Of a stretch of DNA of 64,000 nt, positions 50,144 through 61,090 are shown piece after piece (positions within the stretch are counted from its first letter, which is position 1; every line of letters starts with the position of its first letter). The translations under genes and the position numbers were made by a program. The DNA lies in contig JAEUWP010000141.1 of the NCBI GenBank assembly GCA_018524725.1, forward strand, positions 62,001-126,000, given 5' to 3'. The notes beneath the pieces were generated by a model. The model was not told the DNA's origin, ran no database searches, and saw nothing but the letters and a program-made list of their open reading frames with translations. The stretch comes from Podaxis mareebaensis. Its lineage: Eukaryota; Basidiomycota; Agaricomycetes; Agaricales; Agaricaceae.

Positions 50144-52025
50144 ATGGCACTCCCACCACAGTTATGGAACGCAATAGACACATTCAAGGATCAAGCCAGA
50201 GACGCATTCTGGGCTATCTCGTCGTGTTTGTGTCAACAAACGCCGTCTGTAAAGATTAATGGACGAACGTGTCAGTATTTGGTTCGTTCCACGTCGGGCT
50301 CCTACTCCGCAAGAGCACGGGTCTGAGCTGGAACTGGGATGGGATACTAACGCGCCGGTGTTTTTGGTCTTCTAGTCAAGATAATTAAAGTCCTTGGAGA
50401 GGGCGGATTTTCGTTTGTGTATTTGGCGCAGGATGAACATAGTGGGGTGTGTTTTGAGTTTATGTTGTGTTGCGGTGATGTTGCTGACGATGAGTTATGA
50501 TTGGGTGTATAGAGGCAGTTTGCTTTGAAGAAGATTCGGTGTCCTACGGGTGCGGAGGGTGTGAAGGAGGCTATGCGGGAGGTGGAGGCTTATAGGCGGT
50601 TCAAGTGAGTATACGTGGACCTCGTACTGGAGAGATTGGCATGCTAAACGTGGTTTTCCAGGCATCCCAATATCATTCGGATATTAGTACGTTCCTAACA
50701 CTCTCCAGATTCACATAAAGCTCATCCCATGTCCGTGTAATGGCAGGACTCGGCCGTTGTCCAAGACCCAGAAGGCGATGGCCAAATCGTATACCTCTTC
50801 CTGCCTCTATACAAGGTACACCAAACCCAACTATTCTCTTCTTCGGGTGAGTAGATGCGGTACTAACGCGAACACGGAACCTAGCGCGGCAACCTCCAAG
50901 ACGCGATAAACGCCAACGTCGTCAACGGCCGCCACTTCCCCGAACAAGAAATGATACGCTTATTCAAAGGGACATGTGAAGCCGTGCGCGCAATGCACGA
51001 TTACCGACCCTCTCCACGTTCTGCCGCTCTCCCTCCTACCAATCAGCAACAACGTCAAGCAAATGGAACCTCGTCGTCAGCTAACGGCAACCCCGTAAGA
51101 AAAGTGAGTGCTGGAAGTCGAAAGAATACTGTGGAGAGGCATTCGGAGGATGATGAGGATGAGAGGTTCCCCCAACCAGAGGGAGACGCGGATGGTGGGT
51201 ATTCGTACGGTGATTCGGTGACGGTGCCGTTGGTTACGAAGCAGAGGGTGGAGGAGGAGGGTGAAGTTGTGTTTGATGGGGATGAGGAGGCTGCTGAGAT
51301 TGCTGGAGCTGCAGGTGCCGGTGGGAGTGGCGGTAGTGAAGTTGTGCCGTATGCACATCGGGATCTTAAACCTGGGTGAGTGGCTTTACATGAAGACACA
51401 TGGATACGGTTGGATGTGACTGATTATCTCGTACTCAGGAATATTATGATTGCGGATGATGGTGTTACACCTATTCTTATGGACTTTGGGAGCACGATGA
51501 AGGCAAGGATTCACGTCGAGAACCGGTCGCAGGCGTTGTTGCAGCAAGATATTGCGGCTGAGCAGAGTACGATGGCATATCGTGCTCCAGAACTGTTTGA
51601 CGTCAAGACTGGACAGATGTTGGACGAGAAGGTCGATATCTGGGTACGTTATAATTAGTACTCTAAACCACAACCCTTGGCTAACGACAAGGAATTCGCG
51701 TAGTCGTTAGGATGTACATTATATGCGCTTGCATACTCGCACTCCCCCTTCGAGAATACGCAGACGACGGAGCAGGGTGGATCGATAGCAATGGCCGTGT
51801 TGAATGCACAGTATAAGCATCCCGAGTCTGCGTATTCGCAGGGTCTGAAAAACTTGATCGATGCGATGTTAAAAGTCAATCCGAAGGAACGACCGGATAT
51901 CCATCAGGTGAGCCATCGTCCATTTATATTCGCCCAAGTGTCGGCGTGAGGAGAATGTTTTGGCTGATGATATTCCTATGCAGGTTATTGAAATGACGGA
52001 CCGCGTGTTGCAGACTCTTGCTTGA
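50144..52025 (+). CDS. serine/threonine kinase, STK16/Env7 type (NAK family)
   Basis: The full kinase order is visible: glycine loop LGEGGFSFVYL, lysine FALKKIRCP, EAMREVEAYRRFKHPNI, hinge YLFLPLYKRGNLQDAI, catalytic loop YAHRDLKPGN, metal-binding DFGST, activation segment ending TMAYRAPELFDVKTG, EKVDIWSLGCTLYALAYSHSPFE, and the C-lobe end PKERPDIHQV. The HVENRSQALLQQDIAAEQSTMAYRAPE pattern and the PFF-like hinge are typical of STK16/Env7. The N-terminal SSCLCQQ before the domain resembles the acylated cysteine motif of that family, so Golgi/vacuole membrane attachment is likely. An insert of about 110 residues (Gln/Asn/Gly/acidic) separates AMHDY from YAHRDL, that is, it lies between helix E and the catalytic loop. 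About nine short exons. Yeast Env7 regulates vacuole fusion; the same role here is inference. Confidence 0.88.
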
Positions 52026-52243
52026 TCACCGTGAGGGGGATTTATGCCATGCCTTTCCTTGGATATGCTATATATTTATTCGCCCACGGACTTTTTCCTT
52101 CATTCGCTTTCCCTTCTTTTTTCCTTCGTTGGACGTGTTTATGTACTCTGGTACAATAGTGTGAAATGGATACAAACATGCTCCTGGAACCGGATATCTC
52201 TCAAACGAATATACCTGGTTTTGATACGCTACACTACAGAACG

Positions 52244-53518
52244 TCACGATTTTTGAGCCCCAAGTCCAACCTTGACCTTGGGCTTTTTCTTCTTCGCAGA
52301 GGGGGATTTTCCCTGGTCATCAGCACCGTCGAGGGCGCGTGCACGGGCAGCTTTGGCGAGGCTCGAAGCGGATTTGATTATGTCCTTGACCTGGGCTTGG
52401 AGTTCTTGTATCGCTTCGGGGGAGTCTTGGGTAGGTTCGGATGATGGTGGAGGATTGGGTTTCGCGGAGGACTTTTTAGTGGTGGAGGTGGAAGATGTTG
52501 CGGTGGAAGGGGTGGAGGTGGAAATGGTGGTGGCGGTTTTGCGTTTTTTCTTGGGAGGTTCTGTGAGGTCTGTGGTGTCGCGTTTCTTGGATTTTTGAGT
52601 GTCGGGTGTGGTTTCGGGTTGTTGCTTCTTTTTCGGTGGTCGCGCCTTGCTTGGGAACTGGCTGTTGGGTTCCTTCGTCGCTTCCACGTCCTCAGTTTTT
52701 TCAATGACCTTCGTTTTCTTTATTTTTTCCTTCTTGTCCTTCACTTTTTCTTCCGGCTTTGATTCCGTTGTCGTTGGAGAAGTTTTGGCTTGCGCTTCTT
52801 TCTTTGCCCGTTGACGAGCCTTGAGCTTTTCTCGTTTGGCCTTACGTTTTTCTTGAGCGATGCGCTGTGTGAGCCAAGGTGAAAAACCCATTCCCGTGGA
52901 AGGTGATAAGATAGTGCACCTTTTTCTCCGCACGTTTTGACGTTCCTGACGGCGCAGATGAGTGCGACTGCCTCTCGTCCATAGCCTTCGCCAGCAATTC
53001 CTGAGCGTTAGCTTTGGGATTTGCACTTGCGGCAAGCTTTTTGAACTGTTTGAACCGGCGTTCATGTGCCTAGAAGAATAATGACGAAGTTAGTACGAGA
53101 ATAGATTTGAGGGAAGGGAAAGCGTACATGCATTGGAGGATGTATGTGCTTCAACCATCTTTGCTCCTTTGAGCTGTTTTCCGGGACAGACGATGCATTC
53201 TCGGACATCTGGGTCGAGAGAGACGATGAAGATGGGATTGGAGAGTGCTTCTTCAATCGTAAGGAGGACGCGTTCTGGTTCGTCGTCGTTATCAGATTCT
53301 TCGTCGTCAAAGTCTCCTTCCTCCACTGCTTCGTCGGATTCGACGTCCTGGATCCCCTCAAACTCTCCATCGACCGAACGCTCCTCCGAATCGGTGTCGG
53401 ACTCTGATTCATCCGAGTCTGTATCGTTTAGTCCAAGGACCTGCTTCATGTCATCGTCGATGCCCAGCTCATCTTCCCGCTGTTTGCGTTTAAGCCTCTT
53501 TTCGACGCGTTTGAACAT
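52244..53518 (-). CDS. lysine-rich, probably nucleolar protein with a U1-like zinc finger
   Basis: No family name recognised. The protein begins MFKRVEKRLKRKQREDELG, has a long Asp/Glu/Ser acidic region (DSDESESDTDSEERS), then LTIEEALSNPIFI and a compact segment ECIVCPGKQLKGAKMVEAH TSSNAHERRFKQF. The segment has C-x2-C-x13-H-x5-H spacing, like U1-type zinc fingers of RNA-binding proteins. Exon 2 continues LAASANPKANAQELLAKAMDE. The remainder is Lys/Ala/Glu-rich coiled coil, then a Lys/Thr/Ser-rich tail with PPKKKRKTA-type localisation signals, ending GLGAQKS. Acidic plus basic blocks are common in ribosome-biogenesis factors; that role is inference. Three exons, about 370 residues. The start is 112 bp from the divergent exoribonuclease gene. 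Confidence 0.75.
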
Positions 53519-53630
53519 GATCGGGGTGGAAGAGAAAAGGGTAAGGGGTGGAAAAGGAAATTGACCGGGCCGGGTGACCAAGTTTCAAAATTTGGCAGTG
53601 ACATAACACTTTGCCGCTGTCCGTCCAACC
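53519..53630. promoter_or_regulatory. compact bidirectional promoter region
   Basis: Only 112 bp lie between the start codons of the divergent nucleolar-type protein and the mitochondrial exoribonuclease. Shared promoter elements are likely, but no specific site was identified. Confidence 0.55.
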
Positions 53631-56600
53631 ATGCACAGAGGCGCACTTGCAAAGGTCTCCACGCGCGCAATCTGTGCCAGGCAGTGTCGCAATGCCTCTA
53701 CTATCCCTTCTCATTCCACCTCGTCCCCTTCAAATGCCATCCCGAATCCCACTTCCTCTTCTTCCAAACCCAAAAATACGCACGCACCCAAGCCCGGAAA
53801 GCCTCGCAAAGACACACCAGACGGGAATCTAGTACGGGAAAAACGTGGCCTTATGCGTTTGCTTCAAACCATCAAGGATTCCGAGGGTCGGGCTGGAAAA
53901 GGTTGGAGGTTTATGCCCTCACGGCGAGGTGAGGAGATGAGGTTGAAGAAGAAGGCGGAGGAGGGTGGTAAACACGCTGCTGCTGGTTTTGACTTTGGGC
54001 TGAGGTCGGATAGTATGATGTCGTTGGCGTCGCAGACGTTTAGTGCGCCTGTTGCCGCTGAGCAGGTGGAACAAGAGGATGAGATTGGTCTTTATCCCGA
54101 GACGCCTCTGGGTTCGTTCGTTGAGATGAGGCGGTGAGTTCTTCATCCAATTCTATTGAACGATAATTTGCTTAGTGTCATTTTGCGTTAGGAATGACGT
54201 GGCAGAACAGGGCGTGGTTATCGGAAGCGGTTTCATGGACCGGCAGTGGAAACTCTCGGTCCTGACAAAAGACGGCGAGTTGTGGCTCACACTAAAAGAG
54301 GATATATTCTTCTCTATCCCCTCTATATGCTCCTCAGACCTCGCAAACCGCTGCGGCGCTCAACCCGTCCCCGAAACCTCCACTCAACTCAATGCGCGCA
54401 TCGAAGTACTTAAACGCATCCGTCAGGTCGAACGAGACATCGAAAACGCCATGGTCGCACTCTCCCAAAAATTGCTCTCTGTATACGAAATGATTCGTGC
54501 CAAAGACCCAAATGACTGGGCTGAGGTCACCGTGACTGAAGTTGCAAAGTTGGTTCACAAGAAGCCGACTGCTGTCGAGATATTAGCAACACACAAATTG
54601 TTGATGAACAATCCAGTGCGATTCGTTGCGGCGTCCGCGTATCAGACCAACCAGATCTTCAGGGTGCGGCCGTTGAATGATGTTAAGGACGTGTTGCAGG
54701 TGCAGGAGTGGGTGAGGGCGAGAGATCCTTTGGTGGAGAAATTTATTGTGAAGGCGAAGGAGGTCATGGGCCATCAGAAACCGTTGATGGAGAGCACGAG
54801 AAGGGAGGGGCCGAGTTTACAGCCTGCGGATCATGCGTGGACCCCGTCGGACAAGACGATCATCCGGTTCTTAATTGCATCGCTACGCCATGGACGCGCC
54901 ATTCAAGTGGATCCCTATATCGTTAGTCTGGGCTTCATTCTCAGGCGTGTTTACGGCTTGTCGAGCGTCGCCCACATCGACGACATCGTACATAAGCTCT
55001 TGGTCGAGATCGGTGTGTTCACGCCGTGGCAGGACCTTATTGTCATCGAACGGAGTCATAAACTCGACTTGGAGATGAGACCTAATGTGCTTAAGGAACG
55101 GGAACAGAGCATCTTGCGAGCGTTGACAAAGTCAAATAGCGCCAATCCTACGCACCCGGATGACTTTTACGGAAAGGACCCCATGGCACCTGTGCGCCAT
55201 GATTGGGGCGATATGCCGGTCTATGTTGTGGATGATGCATCTGCGGAGGAGTTGGACGATGGTATTTCTATCCAACAGATACCCTCTGAGCCTGGCAACG
55301 TTTGGGTGCATGTGCACGTTGCAGACCCAGGCTCACTTATACCTCCTACCAACTTCCTCGCCCAAAAAGCTGCTGAGCAATCGGAGACTTGGTACATGGT
55401 TCCAAAATCCTTCCCTCTGTTCCCGAAGTGCATCACTCATCACCCGACTCATGGTCTCTCACTTGGTACCCGGTCGAAAAATGGCATCCCCGACCGTGTC
55501 ATGACATTCAGTGTCAAGCTTGACTCGAAGGGAGATATACTGGATTACGCTGTTCGAGCTGGCCTCGTGCGCAATGTCAAAATCCTCAACTATGATAATG
55601 TAGACGCGACTCTTGGCTTCCCACCGGCTGCGTACGAATACCCGTTCGGTAACCAAAGACCACCCTCAACACTTACCCCTCTTACACCTGACACTACCAA
55701 AGACATGCAACTTCTCAGAGACGTAGCGGATGCCCAACGACGACAACGTCTATCAAAAAATTGGTTCTCGTTCGACCGTGAAAAAGGCTACGTAGAGCGC
55801 GTGGGTGAACTTCCGGTTGAAATGGGTGGACGAATCGACGCGCCGCAGTTACACCGTGGATTCCCGAAGCTGACATACATTGTCGAAAAGTATAGTATCA
55901 ACGCTGAATATGGAACGAGGGCTATTATTGCGGAGATGATGAAACTTGCGTGTCGGGCGGCGTCGAGGTTTTGCACGGACAAGAACTTGCCTGTGCTTCG
56001 ACGTACGTCGAACCCTATGGTGCCTGTATCCGAGGAGGCGATCGATTTGATCTTGAAAATGAGGGATGAGACGGGGTATGTTCATGAGGAGGATGCGTTG
56101 AGGTATATTATGTATACGCCTGGAGCGCGGTATACCACGACTCCTGGGATGCATTATGGGTTGGGCGTGCCTGAGGGAGAGGGGTATGTCCGTGTGACGT
56201 CGCCGTTGAGGAGGTACGCGGATCTTGTTGTGCATTGGCAGATTCAGCAAGCCCTACTCGCGGAGAAGGGGTTGGCTGGTGCGCGTCCGAGATTTGATAT
56301 GGGATGGATGGAGGACTATGGTGTGAACCTTGCTTTCAAGGATCAGTACATTAAAGGTACCTTGAGGCGGCATCAGAGGTTCTGGTCGCTCTTGTATATC
56401 AAGCGGTGGCGGGAACTCTTTGCGGGAGGGAAGAATCGGGATTTGTGGCCTAAGGATGCTCAGGAGAGACCGATAGAAGACCCGTTGGAGGGTTTGGAGG
56501 GATATTTGGTGACGCTGCCTGTGATGAATAGGCTGACGCAGGATTTGCAGATGGGGCTGTTTGTCCCGAGGTTGGGGTTGAAGGAGATTGTGAGTGGAGT

Positions 56601-56721
56601 GCCGGCTGAGGCGGTTATGGACGCGAAAGTTGGGATGTTTTTGCCTGTGAGGGTGAAGGATATCTACTTGGGAGTTAAGCCCCTTTTGGAGTTGGAGTAT
56701 GATAAAACGCGGGGGCGGTAA
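53631..56721 (+). CDS. mitochondrial exoribonuclease, RNase II family (DSS1/CYT-4 type)
   Basis: Two exons (53631-54133, 54192-56721) give 1,010 residues. The N-terminus is Arg/Ser-rich without acidic residues (MHRGALAKVSTRAICARQC), as in a mitochondrial targeting peptide. After a basic linker and FVEMRRNDVAEQGVV, the central RNB domain starts near DWGDMPVYVVDDASAEELDDGIS. Further RNB landmarks are VHVADPG, AAEQSETWYMVP, MTFSVKLD, and the late RNB motif YVRVTSPLRRYADLVVHWQ. A beta-rich C-terminus fits an S1-like fold. Yeast Dss1 with Suv3 forms the mitochondrial degradosome and CYT-4 processes mitochondrial RNA in Neurospora, so 3'-5' RNA turnover in mitochondria is expected. The catalytic loop reads EELDDG rather than the bacterial EDMDD pattern; my recollection is that DSS1-type enzymes also have Glu there. 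Confidence 0.9.
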
Positions 56722-57053
56722 TGAGATTTAGACGGGCAGGGTTAGATGGTTCCCTTTTTATTGTATAAATAATCATAATTAGTACACCCTACTCTCTGGA
56801 CGAATGTCATTTTACTCGTATTTTCTTGTATCATACGTTGAGGATGGTATGTCTTCCGGGCCTGGAAACTCGGCGATGAACCAAATGTCGATCAGAGTGG
56901 TTCGATTTTGAGAGAGCTTCTATATTTGGAAGGGGCTGGGAATGGGATCAAATAATTTATAAATGAATGGTGCGAGAAGACATTGCCTTGCACTCATTCT
57001 CTCTCTCCTCGTGATCCTTCCCCCTCCCCTTCGTTGGGCTCCTCACCGCCACC
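56722..57053. other. intergenic region and CYP51 promoter
   Basis: 332 bp with a T-rich downstream tract after the exoribonuclease stop and a TATA box at 56958. No convincing sterol-response element was seen. Confidence 0.45.
56958..56964 (+). promoter_or_regulatory. TATA box of CYP51
   Basis: TATAAAT, 90 bp upstream of the ATG at 57054. Confidence 0.5.
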
Positions 57054-59074
57054 ATGTCCGTCGTTGCCAATGGCACGATACCACTCTCCGACGCCTGGTC
57101 AGGCTACCTCGCACATGCACAGGCTCAGCTCAGTCCATTGAACACGAAACTTGTGTTGCTTTTCTTTGTGAACGTCCCGATTCTGGCGATTGTGCTGAAT
57201 GTTTTGCGGCAATTAGTACGTGAATTCTTAGGCTGGATGATATGTTGAATGAATCTTGTTTCCTTGGCTATATAGCTCATCCCCCGCAAGGCGAATGAAC
57301 CTCCCGTTGTATTTCATTGGCTACCCGTCATTGGTTCGGCGGTTGGGTATGGTACTGACCCACTCAACTTTTTCTTCAAGTGTCGTGAGAAGGTGTGTGT
57401 GTCTACTCTCCCTGTGGAATGAATTGGAATCTGTTGACACTGGTATCATGTGTTTTTTGCTGTGTAGTATGGGGATGTGTTTACGTTTATCCTCTTTGGG
57501 CGTCGCGTGACTGTAGCGCTTGGATGCAAGGGTAACAATTTCATCTTGGGTGGAAAGTCGATCGTGTTTAATGCTGAGGATGCCTATACTGTGAGTTGCT
57601 TGGTGTTCATGGATGTAGAAATCGCCTTGACTGGGTTTTTTGTAGCATCTTACGACCCCCGTGTTCGGAAAGGATGTCGTCTACGACGTTCCTAACGAAG
57701 TATTCATGGAACAAAAGAAGTTCGTCAAAGTCGGTCTCTCGACAGATAACCTCCGCGCCTACGTAGGCATGATCGAAGAAGAGGTCGAGGAATACCTTAA
57801 ATCCGACCCCGCTTTCTCAGTGTACCAGACCAATGACGTCAACGAGTGGGGACAGTTTGATGTACTGAGCGTGTTGCAAGGGATCACGATTTTGACTGCG
57901 TCGAGGACCTTGCAGGGCAAGGAAGTGCGTGAGGGGATGGACAAGACTTTTGCGGAGATCTATAATGATTTGGATGGCGGGTTCACACCGCTCAACTTTT
58001 TGTTCCCGAATTTGCCGCTGGAGAGTTATAGGAAGAGGGATGTGGCGCATAAGAAGATGAGTGACTTTTATGTGAACATTATTAGGCAGAGGAGGAATGG
58101 TACGAACACGGATGTGAGTATTTCTTTGTTCATTGCTTTTGCCACGTATTGATGAGATCTCTCTAGCACGAACATGACATGATCGCAGCCCTGATGCAAC
58201 AGAATTACCGGGATGGACGCCCGTTGAAAGATCACGAGATCGCCCACATCATGATTGCTCTTCTTATGGCCGGTCAACATACAAGTTCTGCCACGGGTTC
58301 TTGGGCTCTCCTTCACATTGCCGAACGTCCAGATGTTGGGTATGTTTCCTTTAATTGTCCATCTCGACACGTATGTTAACCGGTCCTAGCGAGGCTCTGT
58401 ACCAAGAACAAGTCAAGTACTTCTCGAATCCCGATGGCACACTCCGTTCCATGACCTTTGAGGAACTCCGCCAACTCCCCGTTATGGACTCCGTCATCCG
58501 TGAAACACTCCGCATGCACCCACCTATCCACAGCATTATGCGCTATGTCCGTGATGACATGCCTATCCCCGCCACGCTCGCTGCCCCAGGCAAAGATACA
58601 ACCTATGTTGTTCCCAAAGGTCACTACGTCCTCGCCTCTCCTGTTGTCAGTCAAATGGACCCCCAGATCTGGAGAGAAGCGGACAAGTGGGAGCCATCTA
58701 GGTGGAGTGATCCGGAAGGTGTTGCGGCCCTGGCGTCCAAGACTTACGAAGACATAAATGGAGAGAAGATCGATTATGGATTTGGTGCGGTTAGTAAGGG
58801 TACGGAGAGTCCGTATCAGCCGTTTGGAGCGGGCAAGCATCGGTGTATCGGAGAGCAGTTTGCATATTTGCAACTGGGGACGATTATTGCGATGATTGTG
58901 AGGCATATGGAGATTAAGATTGACAAGGTGCCAGAGCATAACTATCATGTGAGTATTTCTTTTTGTGATTTGTTGTAGAGAAGATTTGAGGCTGATGGGC
59001 TTGGTTTGTAGACTATGATTACGCTGCCCAAGACTCCTCGGATGATCTCGTATAGGAGGAGAAAGTTGGATTGA
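57054..59074 (+). CDS. ERG11: lanosterol 14-alpha-demethylase, cytochrome P450 CYP51
   Basis: ER-membrane P450 that removes the 14-alpha-methyl group of lanosterol/eburicol in ergosterol synthesis; the azole target. About 550 residues in seven exons. It has an N-terminal membrane helix (KLVLLFFVNVPILAIVLNVL), a proline-rich hinge (PPVVFHWLPVIG), VFTFILFGRRVTVALG, the B-C region GKDVVYDVPNEVFMEQKKFVK, the CYP51-specific helix I motif LLMAGQHTSSATGSW, ExxR in VIRETLRMHPP, PSRW, and the heme loop FGAGKHRCIGE with the axial cysteine. These together separate CYP51 from other P450s. The start at 57054 follows a CACC context and gives the full membrane anchor. The end is SYRRRKLD at 59074. No truncation was seen. 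Confidence 0.95.
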
Positions 59075-60363
59075 ATTAGATAGGGCAGACTCCTAGACGC
59101 TATATATCTATACCTTAGTTTCGTCTGTTTATTGTCGACGTCGTTAATTCATACGGGAATTCGAGGCAAATGTATCTGGTAGGGGATTACTTAGCATCGT
59201 TGGGTGGTGAACTGAATCGTTCATCCACCAACGACTAATATCAACCGAGCTGTGACCTCAATCTGTCGAGTCCTGTCAACTTCACCTGACACAACTATAG
59301 GATGCTCCTGAATTCCTTGTTCTCGTACTTGGATCAAAGGAAATCCAGAGTACCTATACCCTGTGCGGGAATGCCTTAGGCACGACCCATAAGAACAATG
59401 TGGCATACAAGCCGGATCACCAAACGCCTCGATCTCGTGACCGATTCAGATACACTACACACGAACCACTATAAGCATGGAGTTTGTTGGGTATCCCAGA
59501 ATGTCAAACTTGCTCTTTAAGAAGTTGACCAAAGAGTGAATAATGGCGTCGAAGTCTTGGTGTGGCGGGATACGCGAAGAAATGGCGTCTTGACGGTACT
59601 AGGATCGGCAGTCGCAACCTGGAGAACAATAGGAGCAGGGGTGTACTCGACTAAATGCTAATCCTAATGTCAATAATAATTCGTCTTGTCTCTGGCGCAG
59701 TAACTTGAATGAGGCAGGTTTCCGAATAGTCGCTGATAACTTGCGCAAGCTCCTCATTTTCCTTCCTAGATAGATGTGGTCGCCAGAAGCCCACGTGCGG
59801 AACCATTTGCCCGAGAAATAAACAGTGCAAAGAGCCTCTAGGTAACTAGATGCGATTTGGCGATTCAACGGGCGCTTCTGAGCACTTAGTCAACCCGGGC
59901 CGTGCGATGAGTATTGGAATTTGAATTGGAATGCCACCATCACCCATTTCCTTCAGAGGAATTCATATTGCCAAATAGGGACTACTCGTCTCACTCTATT
60001 CTTATCCGCGTTTGATTAGAGATTTCAGGGCCGCCCCCGTAGTTATATAGAAGGCTGCGGTATGAAACGGTATGTAACATGGCCTCAGTGCCCGACCACA
60101 AATTCTGGTATCCACTGATCATTTCTCCGAAGTTTACTCATTTACTTTGACTCTTGGGGCTCCATCCTGGGGCGGCTGAACGTTGGAGACGTGTTGTTTA
60201 GTGTAAAAACAAAGACAGATGGACTTCGACCGTTTAGTGTATTGCCTTTATTGATCATTTTTGCACTGCATCAACGCGTGGACTACCATGAGGTGGAGGA
60301 ACGATCAGTAAATCTACGTTATTCCCTGTCAAACTCGGCCTAGAGGATCCTCTTTCGATGCGC
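59075..60363. other. gene-poor interval downstream of CYP51
   Basis: 1.3 kb without a supported gene. A minus-strand frame at 59599-59868 lacks an ATG and a recognised domain. Nothing else was recognised. Confidence 0.45.
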
Positions 60364-60371
60364 ACTGCCAT
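60364..60371. repeat. target-site duplication, left
   Basis: ACTGCCAT immediately before the left terminal inverted repeat; identical to the copy at 61083-61090. Confidence 0.8.
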
Positions 60372-61082
60372 AGGACCCCCGAAAATAGGGGGGGAACCCT
60401 GATCTGAGTTTGGAGGTTTTTATCCGCACGAAATTTTGAGATTTTTATCCGGAGAAAAAATCAGGGTTCCCCGGCCACCCATGTTTTATCCGGATTTTGC
60501 AACAGGGTCCGGGCGCTTAAGGGCCTAGTGCTGATTTTTCACTCTCGGGCAGCGTGCAAACCACTTTTTTTTTCGCCTGAAAGCAGATCAGAATGATGTT
60601 GTAGATAAAATAATGTGAGAGTGGTGTTCTAGTTCTTCAACCGCTGATGAAGCTCTTTTACCATAGCTTGTCTAAGCATGAACTTAAGTACTCTGAAGGT
60701 CTTCGAAGGCAATCGTGAGAAATCCTGTGAGTAGTGGGCGCTTCGATGGGAGTGGATTTCAAAACAGTAAATAATGCCCATAAGTAGGACGAAATGGAAT
60801 TTGCACTGTCTGTAATCAGCAGCTAGCAGCTACGTTTCGGAACAGAGGGCCAACGTTCGGACCCGGGTCCTGCCCACCGTGGCTGGTGCCCGCCCACATA
60901 GGAAATTTTATCCGTATTTTAACAGGGTACCCTCCGGAGACCAAGGTCTTATCCGGAACTCAAAGGAGGCTTTCACCCAAAGTTCCGCAATTTTTATCCG
61001 AAAATGTGCGGAGGGTTTCCGGGGAATCTTCATATTTCTATCCGAATTTGATCAGGGATACCCCCCAATTTTCGGGGGTCCT
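60372..61082. mobile_element. hAT-like non-autonomous DNA transposon (MITE-type), 711 bp
   Basis: The ends are inverted repeats: AGGACCCCCGAAAAT then a run of G at 60372 on, and its reverse complement finishing at 61082, with about 33 bp of overall similarity, including CCCTGATC further in. Flanking both ends is a perfect 8-bp direct repeat, ACTGCCAT (60364-60371 and 61083-61090). An 8-bp target duplication is characteristic of hAT-superfamily insertions. No frame inside resembles a transposase, so the element would depend on one encoded elsewhere. Seven TATCCG motifs in the same orientation sit in its two subterminal regions. The perfect target duplication suggests a fairly recent insertion. 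Confidence 0.8.
60421..61044 (+). repeat. seven subterminal TATCCG motifs inside the transposon
   Basis: Copies at 60421, 60446, 60487, 60909, 60950, 60995 and 61039, nearly all preceded by T-runs. Two (60487 and 60909) extend into a longer shared context ending in AACAGGGT. Short subterminal repeats of this sort bind transposase in hAT elements; binding here is inference. Confidence 0.65.
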
Positions 61083-61090
61083 ACTGCCAT
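61083..61090. repeat. target-site duplication, right
   Basis: ACTGCCAT immediately after the right terminal inverted repeat; identical to 60364-60371. Confidence 0.8.

Noticed and set aside
60370..61084. Reading the transposon as a TA-target (Tc1/mariner) element
   Set aside because: TA does flank both ends, but the exact 8-bp ACTGCCAT duplication explains the flanks better and points to hAT.
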